A DNA stretch of 64,000 nt from JANNBN01 sp031430595 (GTDB lineage Bacteria > Actinomycetota > Acidimicrobiia > Acidimicrobiales > JANYDT01): NCBI GenBank assembly GCA_031430595.1, contig JANPBU010000043.1:1-64000 (forward strand), read 5' to 3'. The position numbers and the translations under genes are program-made. Shown here piece by piece: positions 1-10,191 of the stretch. The notes beneath the pieces were generated by a model. It did not search any database. It worked only from the letters and a program-made list of their open reading frames with translations, and had not been told where the DNA came from. Each line of letters opens with the position of its first letter. Positions within the stretch are counted from its first letter, which is position 1.

Positions 1-905
1 ATTCATCCACGCCCACGATGTCTGCCACGCCGGGAACGAACACGTAAACCTCGTCCAAGACGCCGAAACAGGAACCTGGCGCACCAAAGGCTGAGTTCCA
101 CCAACCGGCGCATAAATACCAAGCGCGACCGGCACCGACGATTTCACATCAAACGACATCGTCGTAAACGCACCAACCGGCCCAGACGACCTACCACCAG
201 TCACACCCTCATACGCCGGCGACGAAGGACGAGACAACATAACCCCAGGATTACCACCCGTCGCAACCTGATACGAACCCGAAGACGACCACCCACCCAC
301 AAACCCCTCACCAAACACCGGTGTACCCGCCGCAGGCGCGACAGTCGTCGTCGTTGCACCACCGACTGTCGTCGTGGGACCCGCAACCGTCGTTGTCGGC
401 CCCGAACCACCACCTGTCGGTCCGCCAGCCTGACATGTATCAACCGCCTGCGTACCGTAACCCGTCTCAATATTGTCGACAGAGATAGAACCTGCAGCAC
501 CAACCGCATACAACGAAAAATTCATCCACGCCCACGACGTCTGCCACGCCGGGAACGAACACGTATAACGCGTCCAATTCGCAGCAGCAGGCACCTGCCT
601 CACAAGAGGCTGAGTACCACCAACCGGCGCATAAATACCAAGCGCAACCGGCACCGACGATTTCACATCAAACGACAACGTCGTAAATGCACCCACCGGA
701 GGCGAAGAACGCCCACCACCAACCCCCTCATACGCTGGAGTCGAAGGACGAGACAACATAACCCCCGGGTTACCACCCGAACCAACCTGATACGACCCCG
801 TCACCGACCAACCACCCACAAACCCCTCACCAAACACCGACACACCAGCACCACCCGACGCAACAGTCGTCGTCGTTGTTGCACCAGCCACTGTCGTCGT
901 CGGCC
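1..905 (-). repeat. Tandem in-frame 519-bp repeat encoding carbohydrate-binding-like modules
   Basis: The sequence starting at base 1 recurs at base 520, and the CTCACCAAACACC segment at 308 recurs at 827, so the period is 519 bp, exactly 173 codons. Each unit encodes a module with a FGEGFVGGW motif, a GNPGVMLSRPS motif, SFDVKSSVPVALGIY and a FPAWQTSWAWMNFSLY segment, followed by a linker rich in TTTV. The pattern resembles secreted beta-sandwich carbohydrate-binding modules joined by flexible Thr linkers; the family itself I cannot name. Copies are similar but not identical, so the duplication is not brand new. More copies may lie to the left. Confidence 0.85.
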
Positions 906-3900
906 CCGCAGGAACCGTGGTCGTGGTTGTAGGCAGCGTTGTCGCAGGCGTCGTTCCACCACCCGCATTAGAACCGACACCATTCACGGTGACACCCACA
1001 CCACCAGGCAAAGCGAGAACATAATCAGTCACGACGTTCAGGTTGTTCAGCGTAAACGTCGCCGAATCGCTTGGGCCAGTGAACGACTGACGAATCACTG
1101 GCTCGCCGCTTGCAACACGCTCAACCACACGACCCGAACCGTCACGCTTCAGCCCAACAGTGACACCGCCCGTTGTCGTCAAAACATGCTGATTGCGTTC
1201 ATCCCACGAAAACGATTTACCTATCCCAGATGCTGTGCGACCGAAGTCGTCGTAGCTAAACGCCACCCCGTTACGAGAAGTCAGCCGATCACGGTCGTCG
1301 TAACAGAACGTGTCACGCACAGCACCATTTACGAGGACCCGGGTGCGGTTCGAGTTCTTGCCGGCAATCGTGGAAGAGCTTCCACATGTTTGCGCGTCGG
1401 CAAACTCGTAATCGAACGTAGTACCGGCTTGGGCAAAGGCTTTCGTCAGCCGACCGACTCCATCGTATGCATAGTTGTTACCAATCGTGTTCGCGTCGAC
1501 ACCGTCAAACAGTTCGTCGACCACACGGCCCGATTGAGAGAAAGTCACCTGATTCGAAGCGAACGACGACGCACCAACCTTCACAAAATCTTTCTTGTTC
1601 GGCCGATCAAGCCCGTCATATGTGACGTCAAGACGCGTTCCGTTTCCGTAGGCGATTGAAGCCATGTCGCCATCGCCTTGATACGCCGGGGTTGCCATAA
1701 CCCTTGTGGCCGCACCCGCAGGTTGGTAACTCACCGAAGCGACGCGACCATCGTTGAGATACGAATACTGCAACGAATGAGCAGCCCAACCGCGATTACT
1801 TCCGTTGAGCTGAGACGACACCCTCCATGCCGCGTCGTACTGCTTCGTTGACGTAGTGCCCCACCAATCTTCGTAGCCGATTGGACGACCAGCCCAGTCG
1901 ATCTGAGCAACGAAGTTGTTATTCGTTACCCCTCCGGCGACATGCTGGCTTTGCGTCACGAGCGGGTTATTGCTTACCTTGTAGTTGAACGTGTCTGTCT
2001 GTGTTGCTCCGGTTGCGGTATTCAGCGTCATGACACTCGTGGGTCGGCCCCGTGTATCGAACGTTGTACACGCTCGATTCTTGTTGGCCTTAGTACCCTC
2101 GTACTGCAGCGAAGCAACCTGTCGACCAACGTTGTCGTATTCGAACTCGTCGATTAGCGGCGTGCCACCATTCGTAGCGTGCAACTTACGTTTCAACGAA
2201 CGGGCTTGATTCGCAGCAGCACCGCACTGACCGGACGAGTTTGCACCATCGGGCCAATACTCATACGTCCAGGCGTTCTGGCCGGGTTGAGTTTTCTTTG
2301 TTGTTCGGTAGAACGGGTCGTTGTATTCAAACGACGTCGTCAGATTCTTCCCTCCCGGATCAATCGTGGTTGAGACCGGGCGATGCAGGAACGGGCTATT
2401 CGACCAATTGGTTGGTAAGTGAGTATACGTTCCGTAGTTTGTGCTAGCTACGCTCGACGGCGAACCGTTCGTAGTATCGACCGTCGTTGACTTCGAAACG
2501 TGATCAAACCCAGGAGAGAACCGATCATTCGGAACTGATGTCTCAGACCCGCCGGGTGGTGTCCAAAACAACTGCAAACTCGAATTCCCAGTTGCATGCG
2601 AATAATCGATGCGAATCTGATGAATCGAATCTCCATCATTATTAGTGAACGATCCGGTCGGCATTGGGAAATTCGGTGTACCAACAGTTGTAATCGGGTT
2701 GACGACGACAGCTTGATCATCTATCCAGACCTTCACGTCGTCACCGACCGGAATCTGCGTTCGGAAATTCCATGTGCCACTTTGCGGAATTTTGATGGTG
2801 CCGGTGATTCGAGCAGAGAATCGGTCGGCCGTAATTCCCGTCGGTGATGTGCTATTCCAATCCATCAAGGCAGCAGAAGAATTGAACGCAAGCATGCCAG
2901 CTTGTAACGGTGCGCCACGATGATGCAAATATTCAGCGGTGTTCTGCGGGTTCACCGCATCGTTCCAGTAGTAAGCGAACAGACCAAACTTTTGCGGGTA
3001 CTCGTCGTACTCGGTTTCAGACTTCGGCACTCCAGCGCACGTCGGAAGCCTATTGGCGTCAAAACAACTACCCGGGGCTGGGCCGTAAGTAGAAACCGAG
3101 CGGCCCAAATTGTCGGAATGAATCTGCGATGCCCGCCCACCGGCATCAATCGTTGTGAGTAACCGATCGACACCGATGTCAGTGCTTCCGCCGGCCCACA
3201 CCAACGATGTTGACAGTCCGGTTGCGTTACTGCTTGAGGTGAGGCGACCAAGAGGATCAAAGTTGACGGCTTGAAGCGTCCCAGTACCGCCTGCTGCATT
3301 AACCACGCCAGTCACCGATGCACCCGATGAGGAATATGAGTAGGTACGAACTGGCTCAACATTTCCCGAGTTTGGTGCCGGCGCAGTTATCTGCGCCACT
3401 CGCCCGTTTGCATACGCGACCCTCGTGAAAGCCTTCGAAAGATCACTCGAAGCCGACGCCCACAGGCCAACCTGAGCAATAACCTGATCGTGACTAAACG
3501 GATTCATCACCCCATTCACCCGCCCCTGGGCATCGTAAGTGACCACGGTCGTCACATTGTCGGGGTCGACAACCGCACGAAGAAGCCCGCTCGGGGCACC
3601 GGCCTGCGCCGGGAAATACTCGAACACCGTTTTCGTATTGTCGGAATATGTAAGCGAACAGAGCGTTCCAAACGGTCGAGTTCCACCTGCACCACCGGGA
3701 AGGTTTGTCGCCCCCGGGCAGGCAGGCATACCGGCAAAGGTGTAGCCGGTGTACGACAGAAGCGTCTCACGGCCAGAGACCGGGTCCTTAATTTTCGACA
3801 ATCGAGTAGGGCTACCATCATAGAAATATTGCATGGCGCTGTTATTGGTCAAACTATCGGCATCGAGAACTCGTTGAACTGTTCCATCGGCATTGAAAAG

Positions 3901-6863
3901 GACAGTCGTTGTATCGGCATGCAAGGTATACGTACCATCACCATTCTTTGCCAGAGACAACCCTGAATCGGGTTCTTCGGGAACAAACGTGTCAGCAGTG
4001 GTGCCGGGTCGGAAGGTGATTGTGTTACCCGCAGAATCATTCAATGTGGCTGATCCGTTCACCGTCAGCCCGCTATAGCCAACGCCGCCAGCGCCGGTAA
4101 CTCTCCAATTCGACCCGACAACATCGGCTTCGGGGCTTACCCACCAAGACTCTGGTATCACCCCAACATAGACACCGTCGCGAATCACATACACATACGG
4201 GTTGTACGCGTTCGACGCGGTGTACCCCTCACCCCCGGCCTGAATCTCGATGACGTCGCCTTCGGTGGCGTAAAACGAACTGTGGCAAGCCTCTGTCGGT
4301 GGGAAGCCGCACTCCCCGATCCCCCCATCAATTTGAGTGGTTGAGCCGTTTCGAGTTATAAAGACTTGCCCAGCAGCAGTATAGTAACCGTACAGATTAT
4401 ATGTGCCGGTTTGCGGTACCCGAATCTTCCCTGACCAGTCCACCCGGTAATTTTGGAAGTTCGACCCCGAAGGCGCAAAGCCCGGCACCGGTGAGTATTG
4501 GTTGAAATAAGTAGCGATAGTAGGGATCCACTGTTCGAGTCGCGCCGAAGTTGGGGTTACAGGATATTCAGAGAGAGTCATTTTCACTGGTGGCCGCGAA
4601 CCACTCAGCGAGTTGTAGGCCAAAGTCAACCCACCTTTCGTTCCGATCGCAACCGAAGCGCTTCCGTTTCTGAGGTTGACGCCGACACCACCGAAGGAAT
4701 CGCTTGCCCCTAAGCCGTCGCCCGCGACAGCCCCTTCGACTTCGAAACGCGCCGCGCAATTCGTGGCGGTACACGGGGCCGAATACCCGAACGTTCCCCA
4801 CGCACTTGGGTAACGAGTGATAACCCGCCACCAAAGTGGTCGACCTCGTTCTGTCACCCCAATAGGCAGGGTGAGCGATGTTCCACCCAACCATCCTGAT
4901 CGGTGGACGTACCCTGAGAACGTTGGTGTCGTTGACACTTCAAAGAGGTACTGGGCGGCTTCCCCAGAAGCATTTGCCGCTACGGCACTCGTGACGAGAG
5001 TCGGGGAAAGCGAATCGATAGAAACCGGACGTTTCGCCATGACAGCATTCGACAGCGGTGATTGCGGTACCGATTGAGGAACCGACGATGGCGGTGAATA
5101 GATAATTCGCAACGCTGAACCTCCCCACAAGCTGTCTTCGTGAACCGGCAAAATATGACGATAGGGGCCCTCGGTTGCACCCGAGAACACACCGACGCGG
5201 AACCCAAAATTCGATGATGGATTCGCCAACCAATATTGCGTAAGCGCGGTGATGTTCATCCCGTAGGTATACGAAGACGCGCCATTCCAGTTGTAGATGG
5301 TGCGATTAACCGGAGCAACAGCGGTATTAACAGCCGGTTGATTTCCCCAGTTCACTGACCATTGACTCCATGGAGCATTCAATGCTTCGACCCGCAACTG
5401 TGATCCGCTACCGGTGTTGCCCTCGATATTTTCTTTGGACTCCCACGATGCGCTCGCCACCCAGTTGGGATCAATGTTTGTCGGCAACGGAAATTTGAAG
5501 AGCCCCCGTGTAACACCAACATGATTGCCTATCGGAATCACTTGTCCGGTCCCTGCCCCAGTCGTCCAAGGCACACCGTTAGAAAAAATGTAATTTTGCT
5601 GACTATTAACCATCGCATCTTCGGCGCCCGACGCGTTTCCGACGAGTACTTCAGGATCCAGAATCACAGGGAATGCTGCGATCTCTAACCACTTCGGGTC
5701 GACGGCCAACGTCACAACTGTTTTTCCTATTGACCCCCTTACACCAGACGCAAAAGACATCGTCATCTTTTCGTTTCGGCCAGAGGCATCGATGGCAACA
5801 GGGGCAACCAATTTCAACAATTCGCTCCCGTCGCTCGCCACGACTACCGCTGACCCATCTTCTATTTGACGGACCGTTGCGCCCGGAGGCAGATCGAGTT
5901 CAAAAGGGTGGGAAGAACCTCCCGATTTTGACTTCAAAACGATGGCGCTTTTTAGTTCACCCGCTCGTTGCTCAACCGTAAAATCGACCCCAGGTTTAAT
6001 GCCAATCCATCGCACAATATTCTGGGCCGAAAGTAGCTCAGCGTCTTTCGATGCACCGATCATCGAATACCCGAAAGAGACACCGGATTCGAGATCGATC
6101 CGAACCATCGCCTTGCCTCGACCTGCTTTTGCGAACGACGACTTGAACGAACCACCGTCGCTCTCTTTGTCTTCGCCCTTGGTTCGAACTGTGGGGTTGA
6201 CATCAACCCAACCCTTCGAGGTTTTTGCATGCACAGCCCGGTCATAAACAACGGCGGTTCGAGAACCATCAGAGTTTGCATAGGTCTTCGATTCGCCGGT
6301 TCGAAGGTCCGGAATTTCAACCGAGAACTCGTCATCGTTAAAGCCCCGCACGCCTTCAATCACGTCGGTTCGCTTTTCGCTCTTCGCCACATCTCCCTCT
6401 GCCTTTGCTTCAGGTTTGGCCGCTGCAGCCTTCTTCACGTCTCCGAACCGGGCTGGGGCTGCGTACTCTCTGGCGTCTTCGTCGGTGAGCGTCCCCACCG
6501 CAAGGTCAACCTTGGATTGCTTGTTTTTTAGTGTCTCAGTTCGAAGAACCGATGCTCCGTTCGGCCGAACTACACCAGCCGCCCATGGCAAACGAGGAGC
6601 GACCTCGATCGTTGCCTGCCTCGGATCGAACGGTGTTGGCATTCCCGAGAAATCAGCCTCGGGCGCCCCCCCCGAGGCCATTCAACGACGGGGGCCGAAA
6701 TCGACTCGATTACCTTTTTTGGATTTCCATTCACACCAGTTTCCCCGGCGAGCGATTCGGCGCTCGGATTCTCTTGGGCGTCGACGCCAATAAGGGCCCC
6801 CGATAAACAAACCACCCCCAGCACAGCAACCGCTAACCGACCGTTAAAGCGACGAACCTGCAT
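1..6863 (-). CDS. Giant secreted YD-repeat (RHS-like) protein, 5' frameshift, 3' end beyond window
   Basis: The reading frame on the minus strand is open without a stop from 6681 to the left edge (over 2,200 codons), so the C-terminus is missing. Upstream, a different frame starts at ATG 6861-6863 with a good signal peptide (basic start, hydrophobic core, cleavage near VDA-QE). It joins the main frame only if one base is gained at the G8 tract at 6666-6673. In the main frame I see a DNRLRE-like segment (about 5600-5250), two PA14-like segments with sugar-binding character (about 4530-4340 and 2900-2650), many YD repeats (for example FCYDDRDRL and FSYDDFGR, about 3900-1200), then Thr-rich linkers and tandem 173-residue modules. 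Family knowledge: such proteins are large cell-surface or secreted polypeptides, often polymorphic toxins or adhesion and carbohydrate-binding factors. Any toxin tip would lie off the window. A frame-0 ATG at 6679-6681 immediately follows a TGA, so translation of the body without the signal peptide is possible but seems unlikely to be functional. Confidence 0.85.
6666..6673 (-). other. G8 homopolymer at the frame switch of the RHS-like gene
   Basis: Eight C on the plus strand (G8 in the gene). Codons read P-R-G-G up to the tract; the signal-peptide frame then runs into a stop at 6570, whereas the minus-one frame continues for over 2,000 codons. Nine G, or a minus-one ribosomal slip on G-GGG-GGG, would fuse the two. 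Sequencing error, slipped-strand phase variation and recoding all fit. Confidence 0.7.
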
Positions 6864-6910
6864 GGAGCTAACCCCTTGTGCCGAAGTGCCCCTGAAGCGA
6901 GACGTGACGA

Positions 6911-6939
6911 ATGTCTCAGATACGCGTAGATAATGTCAA
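6911..6939 (-). promoter_or_regulatory. Candidate sigma-70 promoter for the RHS-like gene
   Basis: On the minus strand TTGACA (6934-6939) is followed after 17 bases by AGACAT (6911-6916), about 50 bases before the ATG at 6863. The -35 is a consensus match, the -10 is weak. A GGGG Shine-Dalgarno-like run lies about ten bases before the ATG. Confidence 0.4.
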
Positions 6940-7008
6940 GTAGAAATACTTCGAGGAACACATATTCATGAAATACAACTAACAACGACCGGTTTGTGCT
7001 TCAGCAAC

Positions 7009-7788
7009 CTAGTTAGAGAGAGAGCCACCGTAGATTTGCCAGGCGAGCAGTGATTTGGCTACCAGGCTCAACACGAGATACGTCTTCTCGCCAAACGCAT
7101 AATCTGCCCACTTACCAATTCCCTTGTATTGCAACCATTGGTTCAGGCCGAAGCTGAAAAAGAAGATCGCTTCAGAGATCACAATTCCGTAAACAAAACC
7201 GGGCACAGTTTTCGAACCGATCACGTTCAGCACAATCGAGATCCACGGCGTAATTCCCACTATCGTGCCGAACCAGAATGGCTTCATCGTGGTGGTTGTG
7301 CGGCCCGGCGGATTCATGATTTCTTGCAGCCAGCCAAACAAAATCATGCCGACGTTGGCACCAATAACAGTGATGATCGCGTTGATGTTGGTTACGCCGG
7401 AGTAAAGGCTCAGCAGAATGATCATCAACGTTGCGCTCACTGAGTACTCAAGCCAACGAAACCGGTTGATGCCTTTGCGAAGGTCGGCTTCATACGTGCC
7501 GCGCAACACGGTCGCCGTGAGCAGGTGGTCGAGTGCGGCGAGTAACAAAAACACGCCGATGGTGATGCCAACTCGAACAGTAAACAGCGAATCAGGATTG
7601 GGCATGCGGGTACCCGGAGGACCCTCAGGAAACGCCGATGTCACCGTGATCGCGAATGCCCCGGTGGCAACCAAGATGCCGATCGCTTGCACAAAATGCA
7701 GCACTGTCAGCGCAAGATTCCACTTGTGCAAACCTTTGAGCCGTTCGGGCGTTACGCCGTTTGCGATAGTCAATGTGTCAGTACTCAT
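7009..7788 (-). CDS. Heliorhodopsin
   Basis: A 259-residue seven-helix membrane protein. The last helix has SLVAKSLLAWQ, in which Lys245 would bind retinal as a Schiff base. Other heliorhodopsin hallmarks are present: FRWLEYS with Glu114 as the probable counterion, His31 in helix 1 (VLHFVQ), His88 in helix 2 (LDHLL), MILFGWLQE in helix 4, PFWFG and PGFVYGI before and in helix 5, and QYLQYKG-like QWLQYKGIGKW. These match the family described from the freshwater clone 48C12, in which the N-terminus faces the cytoplasm, opposite to type 1 rhodopsins. Ion transport is not shown for most members; a light-sensing, signalling or enzyme-modulating role has been proposed. I chose ATG 7786-7788 because AGGAG sits seven bases upstream; an upstream start adding 17 residues lacks this. 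It lies 150 bp downstream of methylmalonyl-CoA epimerase on the same strand. No retinal or carotenoid synthesis gene is in the window. Confidence 0.95.
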   Translation of the reverse strand: MSTDTLTIANGVTPERLKGLHKWNLALTVLHFVQAIGILVATGAFAITVTSAFPEGPPGTRMPNPDSLFTVRVGITIGVFLLLAALDHLLTATVLRGTYEADLRKGINRFRWLEYSVSATLMIILLSLYSGVTNINAIITVIGANVGMILFGWLQEIMNPPGRTTTTMKPFWFGTIVGITPWISIVLNVIGSKTVPGFVYGIVISEAIFFFSFGLNQWLQYKGIGKWADYAFGEKTYLVLSLVAKSLLAWQIYGGSLSN

Positions 7789-7944
7789 GGTGCTCCTACG
7801 GTGGTCGGCGTGTCGAAAGGTAGTGCAGCGTTGTGACACATGGTTAGTGCTGTCGTGGTCGTTCCGAAACCGCCGAGCGCAACCAAAGTTGCGCGCGTCG
7901 AATAAAAGAACTCACGCCGAGGCGCCGAGGTTTACCCCCAGGAA

Positions 7945-8409
7945 CTATTCCTGAACGAGTTCTACCAGGGTGCCAAAGGTGGTCTTCGGGTGAATGAAGG
8001 CGACCGTTGTGCCTCGCGACCCGGGACGTGGCTCCTCATCAATTACTCGTCCACCAGCAGCCTTAACGGCCGCCAACGCGACCCCAACGTCAGCAACCCG
8101 GTAACCAATATGGTGCAAACCTTCACCCTTTTTTTCAAGGTACTTCGCCACCGGAGAATCAGCACGGGTGGGCGTAAGCAACTGGATGTAGCTGTCCGCG
8201 ACCTTGAGCAACGCCTCTTCAACCCCGTCTAACTCGACGATTTCACGATGGTCGACCACGGCGCCGTACACATCGCGGTAATAGGCGATGGCAGCGTCTA
8301 GATCGTTGACGGCAATCGCGACATGATCAATCTCGGTAAACAAACTGGTTGGCGCGCTGGCAGCTTCAGGCAACATCGGACCAGTTTCGTCGAACCAACC
8401 AATCCGCAC
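7945..8409 (-). CDS. mce: Methylmalonyl-CoA epimerase
   Basis: A vicinal-oxygen-chelate (VOC) fold enzyme that interconverts (2R)- and (2S)-methylmalonyl-CoA in propionate catabolism or the reverse route to propionyl-CoA. Visible signatures are HVAIAVNDLDAAIAYY near residue 30, HHIGYRV in the middle and LVEL at the end, giving the metal-binding His/His/Glu set typical of the family. Length is about 135-154 residues depending on the start: GTG 8407-8409 as given, or ATG at 8374-8376, which fits the usual family length better. It lies 4 bp after the DUF1775 gene, so the two are probably cotranscribed, with heliorhodopsin following 156 bp later. The mutase partner is not in the window. Confidence 0.9.
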   Translation of the reverse strand: MRIGWFDETGPMLPEAASAPTSLFTEIDHVAIAVNDLDAAIAYYRDVYGAVVDHREIVELDGVEEALLKVADSYIQLLTPTRADSPVAKYLEKKGEGLHHIGYRVADVGVALAAVKAAGGRVIDEEPRPGSRGTTVAFIHPKTTFGTLVELVQE

Positions 8410-8413
8410 AACC

Positions 8414-8839
8414 TCAAGTCAGTGTGATGACCGGCGCAGGGTACTTACTTTTCGGTCCTTCGACCCATCGCAGCGTTCCGGTTGTACAGGTTTGTACGAA
8501 TGGAAAGGCAAGCGCACCTTTGGTTGATGGCAGAGTCACCGTGAGTTCGAACGTGCCCTTCGTTTTTGCAGCCAATGGGCCACCCTTCCACGTGACGACA
8601 TTGTCTTCAACGCTCGACGTCCACTTAGCCGGGTTTTTCGCCACAGGCTTCGTGACGCCTTCAGGAAGCCGAACTGCCACTGCAACGGTTGGTGACCCAT
8701 CGCAGCCATGCCCGACTTCGAAGGCAATGGTTGCCCGAGACCCTGCGGGGAACGACTTCTTCTTCGCATGGGCGTGAGCGTCGGCGGCACTCGAAGTTCC
8801 CAAAGTCAACAGGCCGACGAAGGCCGCCAAAAACCGCAT
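8414..8839 (-). CDS. YcnI-like DUF1775 secreted protein
   Basis: An exported protein of about 141 residues from ATG 8837-8839 (signal MRFLAAFVGLLTLGTSSAADAHAH). The mature part begins with the HAHAKKKSFPAGS region, then FEVGHGCDGSPTVAVAVRLPEGV, matching the YcnI/DUF1775 beta-sandwich, where the N-terminal His after signal cleavage and nearby residues bind copper in characterised members. A longer GTG or ATG start at 8893 is open but places extra residues before the signal. Unlike many YcnI proteins I see no C-terminal membrane helix and no CopCD neighbour. Role inferred: periplasmic or extracellular copper handling. Confidence 0.75.
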   Translation of the reverse strand: MRFLAAFVGLLTLGTSSAADAHAHAKKKSFPAGSRATIAFEVGHGCDGSPTVAVAVRLPEGVTKPVAKNPAKWTSSVEDNVVTWKGGPLAAKTKGTFELTVTLPSTKGALAFPFVQTCTTGTLRWVEGPKSKYPAPVITLT

Positions 8840-8929
8840 TGCTTGCTTGTTCACAATGGGGTAGTCGTTACCAGCCCGGAGATGGTTCCCCAAGTCTCAC
8901 CGGTCGGGGACACAAACCGCTTCGATTGT

Positions 8930-9268
8930 CTAGAGGTCAAGTAGGCGTTTCACGATGGTCGCCACGTCTTTCGATTGCTCAAGGGTGACAAACCCAAGAC
9001 GTGACCTCAGGCGTCGTTTACTTATCGAGCGAACCATTTCGCACTGAAAGTAGCTGATGTCATCAAGACCATTTCCAGGGTTAGGTTCGATTTCTATGTG
9101 AAACGAAAGATCACGAAATCTGGTCGTGAGTGGTACGACGATGACGAATGGAAGGTTGTCGCCGAACAAGCGCGATGGGCCGACAACGAGGGCAGGGCGA
9201 TGATTGGCAGGCTCACCCGGGAATGGGTCACCAAAGTCGACCAACCAAATTTCGTCAGGTGAGGCCAT
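8930..9268 (-). CDS. MazF/PemK-type endoribonuclease toxin
   Basis: 112 residues with the PemK/MazF fold pattern: EIWLVDFGDPFPGEPANHRPALVV at the start (the conserved G-x-E-x-x-x-x-RP loop), VVPLTTR in the core and DDISYFQCEMVRSISK with the typical substrate-binding strand. MazF enzymes cleave mRNA at short motifs. The start overlaps the 3' end of the upstream antitoxin gene by 14 bp, which is the classic type II toxin-antitoxin order and coupling (antitoxin first). It ends 86 bp past the DUF1775 gene start on the same strand. Confidence 0.88.
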   Translation of the reverse strand: MASPDEIWLVDFGDPFPGEPANHRPALVVGPSRLFGDNLPFVIVVPLTTRFRDLSFHIEIEPNPGNGLDDISYFQCEMVRSISKRRLRSRLGFVTLEQSKDVATIVKRLLDL

Positions 9269-9494
9269 CGGAAACAGCTACGTCAAACTCTGCGATGTAT
9301 TCGGCCCATGCAGCAGAATCACCTCGCAGAACGTCAAGCTGAATACGTACTTTTTCAGCAAAGCGAGCACGTTCAAGTGCCTCAGTCGCATCCCTAATGG
9401 TGTCGACGAGTTGCCTTCCGCTGTCATGGCTGATTTCCACCAGTCGTTCATGCACAGCCTTTTCAACACGAATTGTTGTTGTCGAACTACCCAT
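9255..9494 (-). CDS. Antitoxin, ribbon-helix-helix type
   Basis: 79 residues beginning GSSTTTIRVEKAVHERLVEIS, a ribbon-helix-helix pattern (beta strand STTTIRV, then two helices), followed by an acidic, flexible C-terminal half that would wrap the toxin. It precedes and overlaps the MazF-like gene. By family analogy it neutralises the toxin and represses its own promoter, which would lie in 9495-9545. Confidence 0.82.
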   Translation of the reverse strand: MGSSTTTIRVEKAVHERLVEISHDSGRQLVDTIRDATEALERARFAEKVRIQLDVLRGDSAAWAEYIAEFDVAVSDGLT

Positions 9495-9545
9495 CTCGAC
9501 AGTCTACAAAAATGCCTGCCGTTTATCTACCGACATTTTGCGCCG

Positions 9546-10127
9546 TTACGCGACCGACGAAACAGCGGTAGCCGGAATGCGACTGCTAGCCGTTGCTCCG
9601 CAAGCACTCACGATGTCTGACCAGGTCAGGTCTTTCCCAAACCAAAGTTGATCAAACACATCAGACGCCGTGTCGCTAAAGCCGTGCCTCACCCGAAACG
9701 CATACAGGCGGCGTTGCCGTTGTGCTGGAAGGCCGACTCGCTCGCACCGACCAACGGCGTACACGTCCCACGCGGCGCGCTGCTCAAGTGACAATGCAAC
9801 CTCATGAGGTGCGCCCGCAAAGCTCGGCAGGCGTCGATCCCAGGCCCGAAAGAGTGGCCCCGCAACCGCGACTTTGACCGCGTTCTCACCCAGCACCCTC
9901 GGCGACCTTGGGTCTTCGAATGCCCCAGACTCGACCGTTAGCGTTACCGGGTTCACGGAGGTGATTTGTACTTGCGCAAGCGGTGTCAACTCGTTGACTG
10001 AAACCACGATCACGTCATCATCGCCGTAACCAACGGTTTGGGCTACGTGCCCAACAATTCGTTCAATATCGGGGCTAGTAAACTCCACTAGCGAAAATTT
10101 TGCTGGTGTTACCTCTACCTGTGTCAT
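9546..10127 (-). CDS. Conserved-looking protein of unknown function
   Basis: 193 residues, cytoplasmic by composition, no signal or membrane segment. The N-terminal half (about 1-75) is rich in short beta strands and contains VGYGDDDVIVVSVNELTPL; the middle has GAFEDPRSPRVLGENAV and FRAWDRRLPSF; the C-terminus is Arg-rich with a repeated Trp/Phe pattern (FDQLWFGKDLTWSDI). I do not recognise a family. Coding is supported by regular codon use and an isolated open frame with 64 bp to the next upstream gene. It is not obviously part of the toxin-antitoxin unit downstream. Confidence 0.6.
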   Translation of the reverse strand: MTQVEVTPAKFSLVEFTSPDIERIVGHVAQTVGYGDDDVIVVSVNELTPLAQVQITSVNPVTLTVESGAFEDPRSPRVLGENAVKVAVAGPLFRAWDRRLPSFAGAPHEVALSLEQRAAWDVYAVGRCERVGLPAQRQRRLYAFRVRHGFSDTASDVFDQLWFGKDLTWSDIVSACGATASSRIPATAVSSVA

Positions 10128-10191
10128 GTCCGTGCTCGCTTTCCGTCGCTAACTGGCGGGTTGTGTGAATGGGAGTGATGGGTCGTGCTAA

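Noticed and set aside
1186..4713. Numerous plus-strand ORFs of 60-160 codons
   Set aside because: They are antisense shadows of the RHS-like frame; they lack Shine-Dalgarno sites and have low-complexity or Arg/Ser-rich products.
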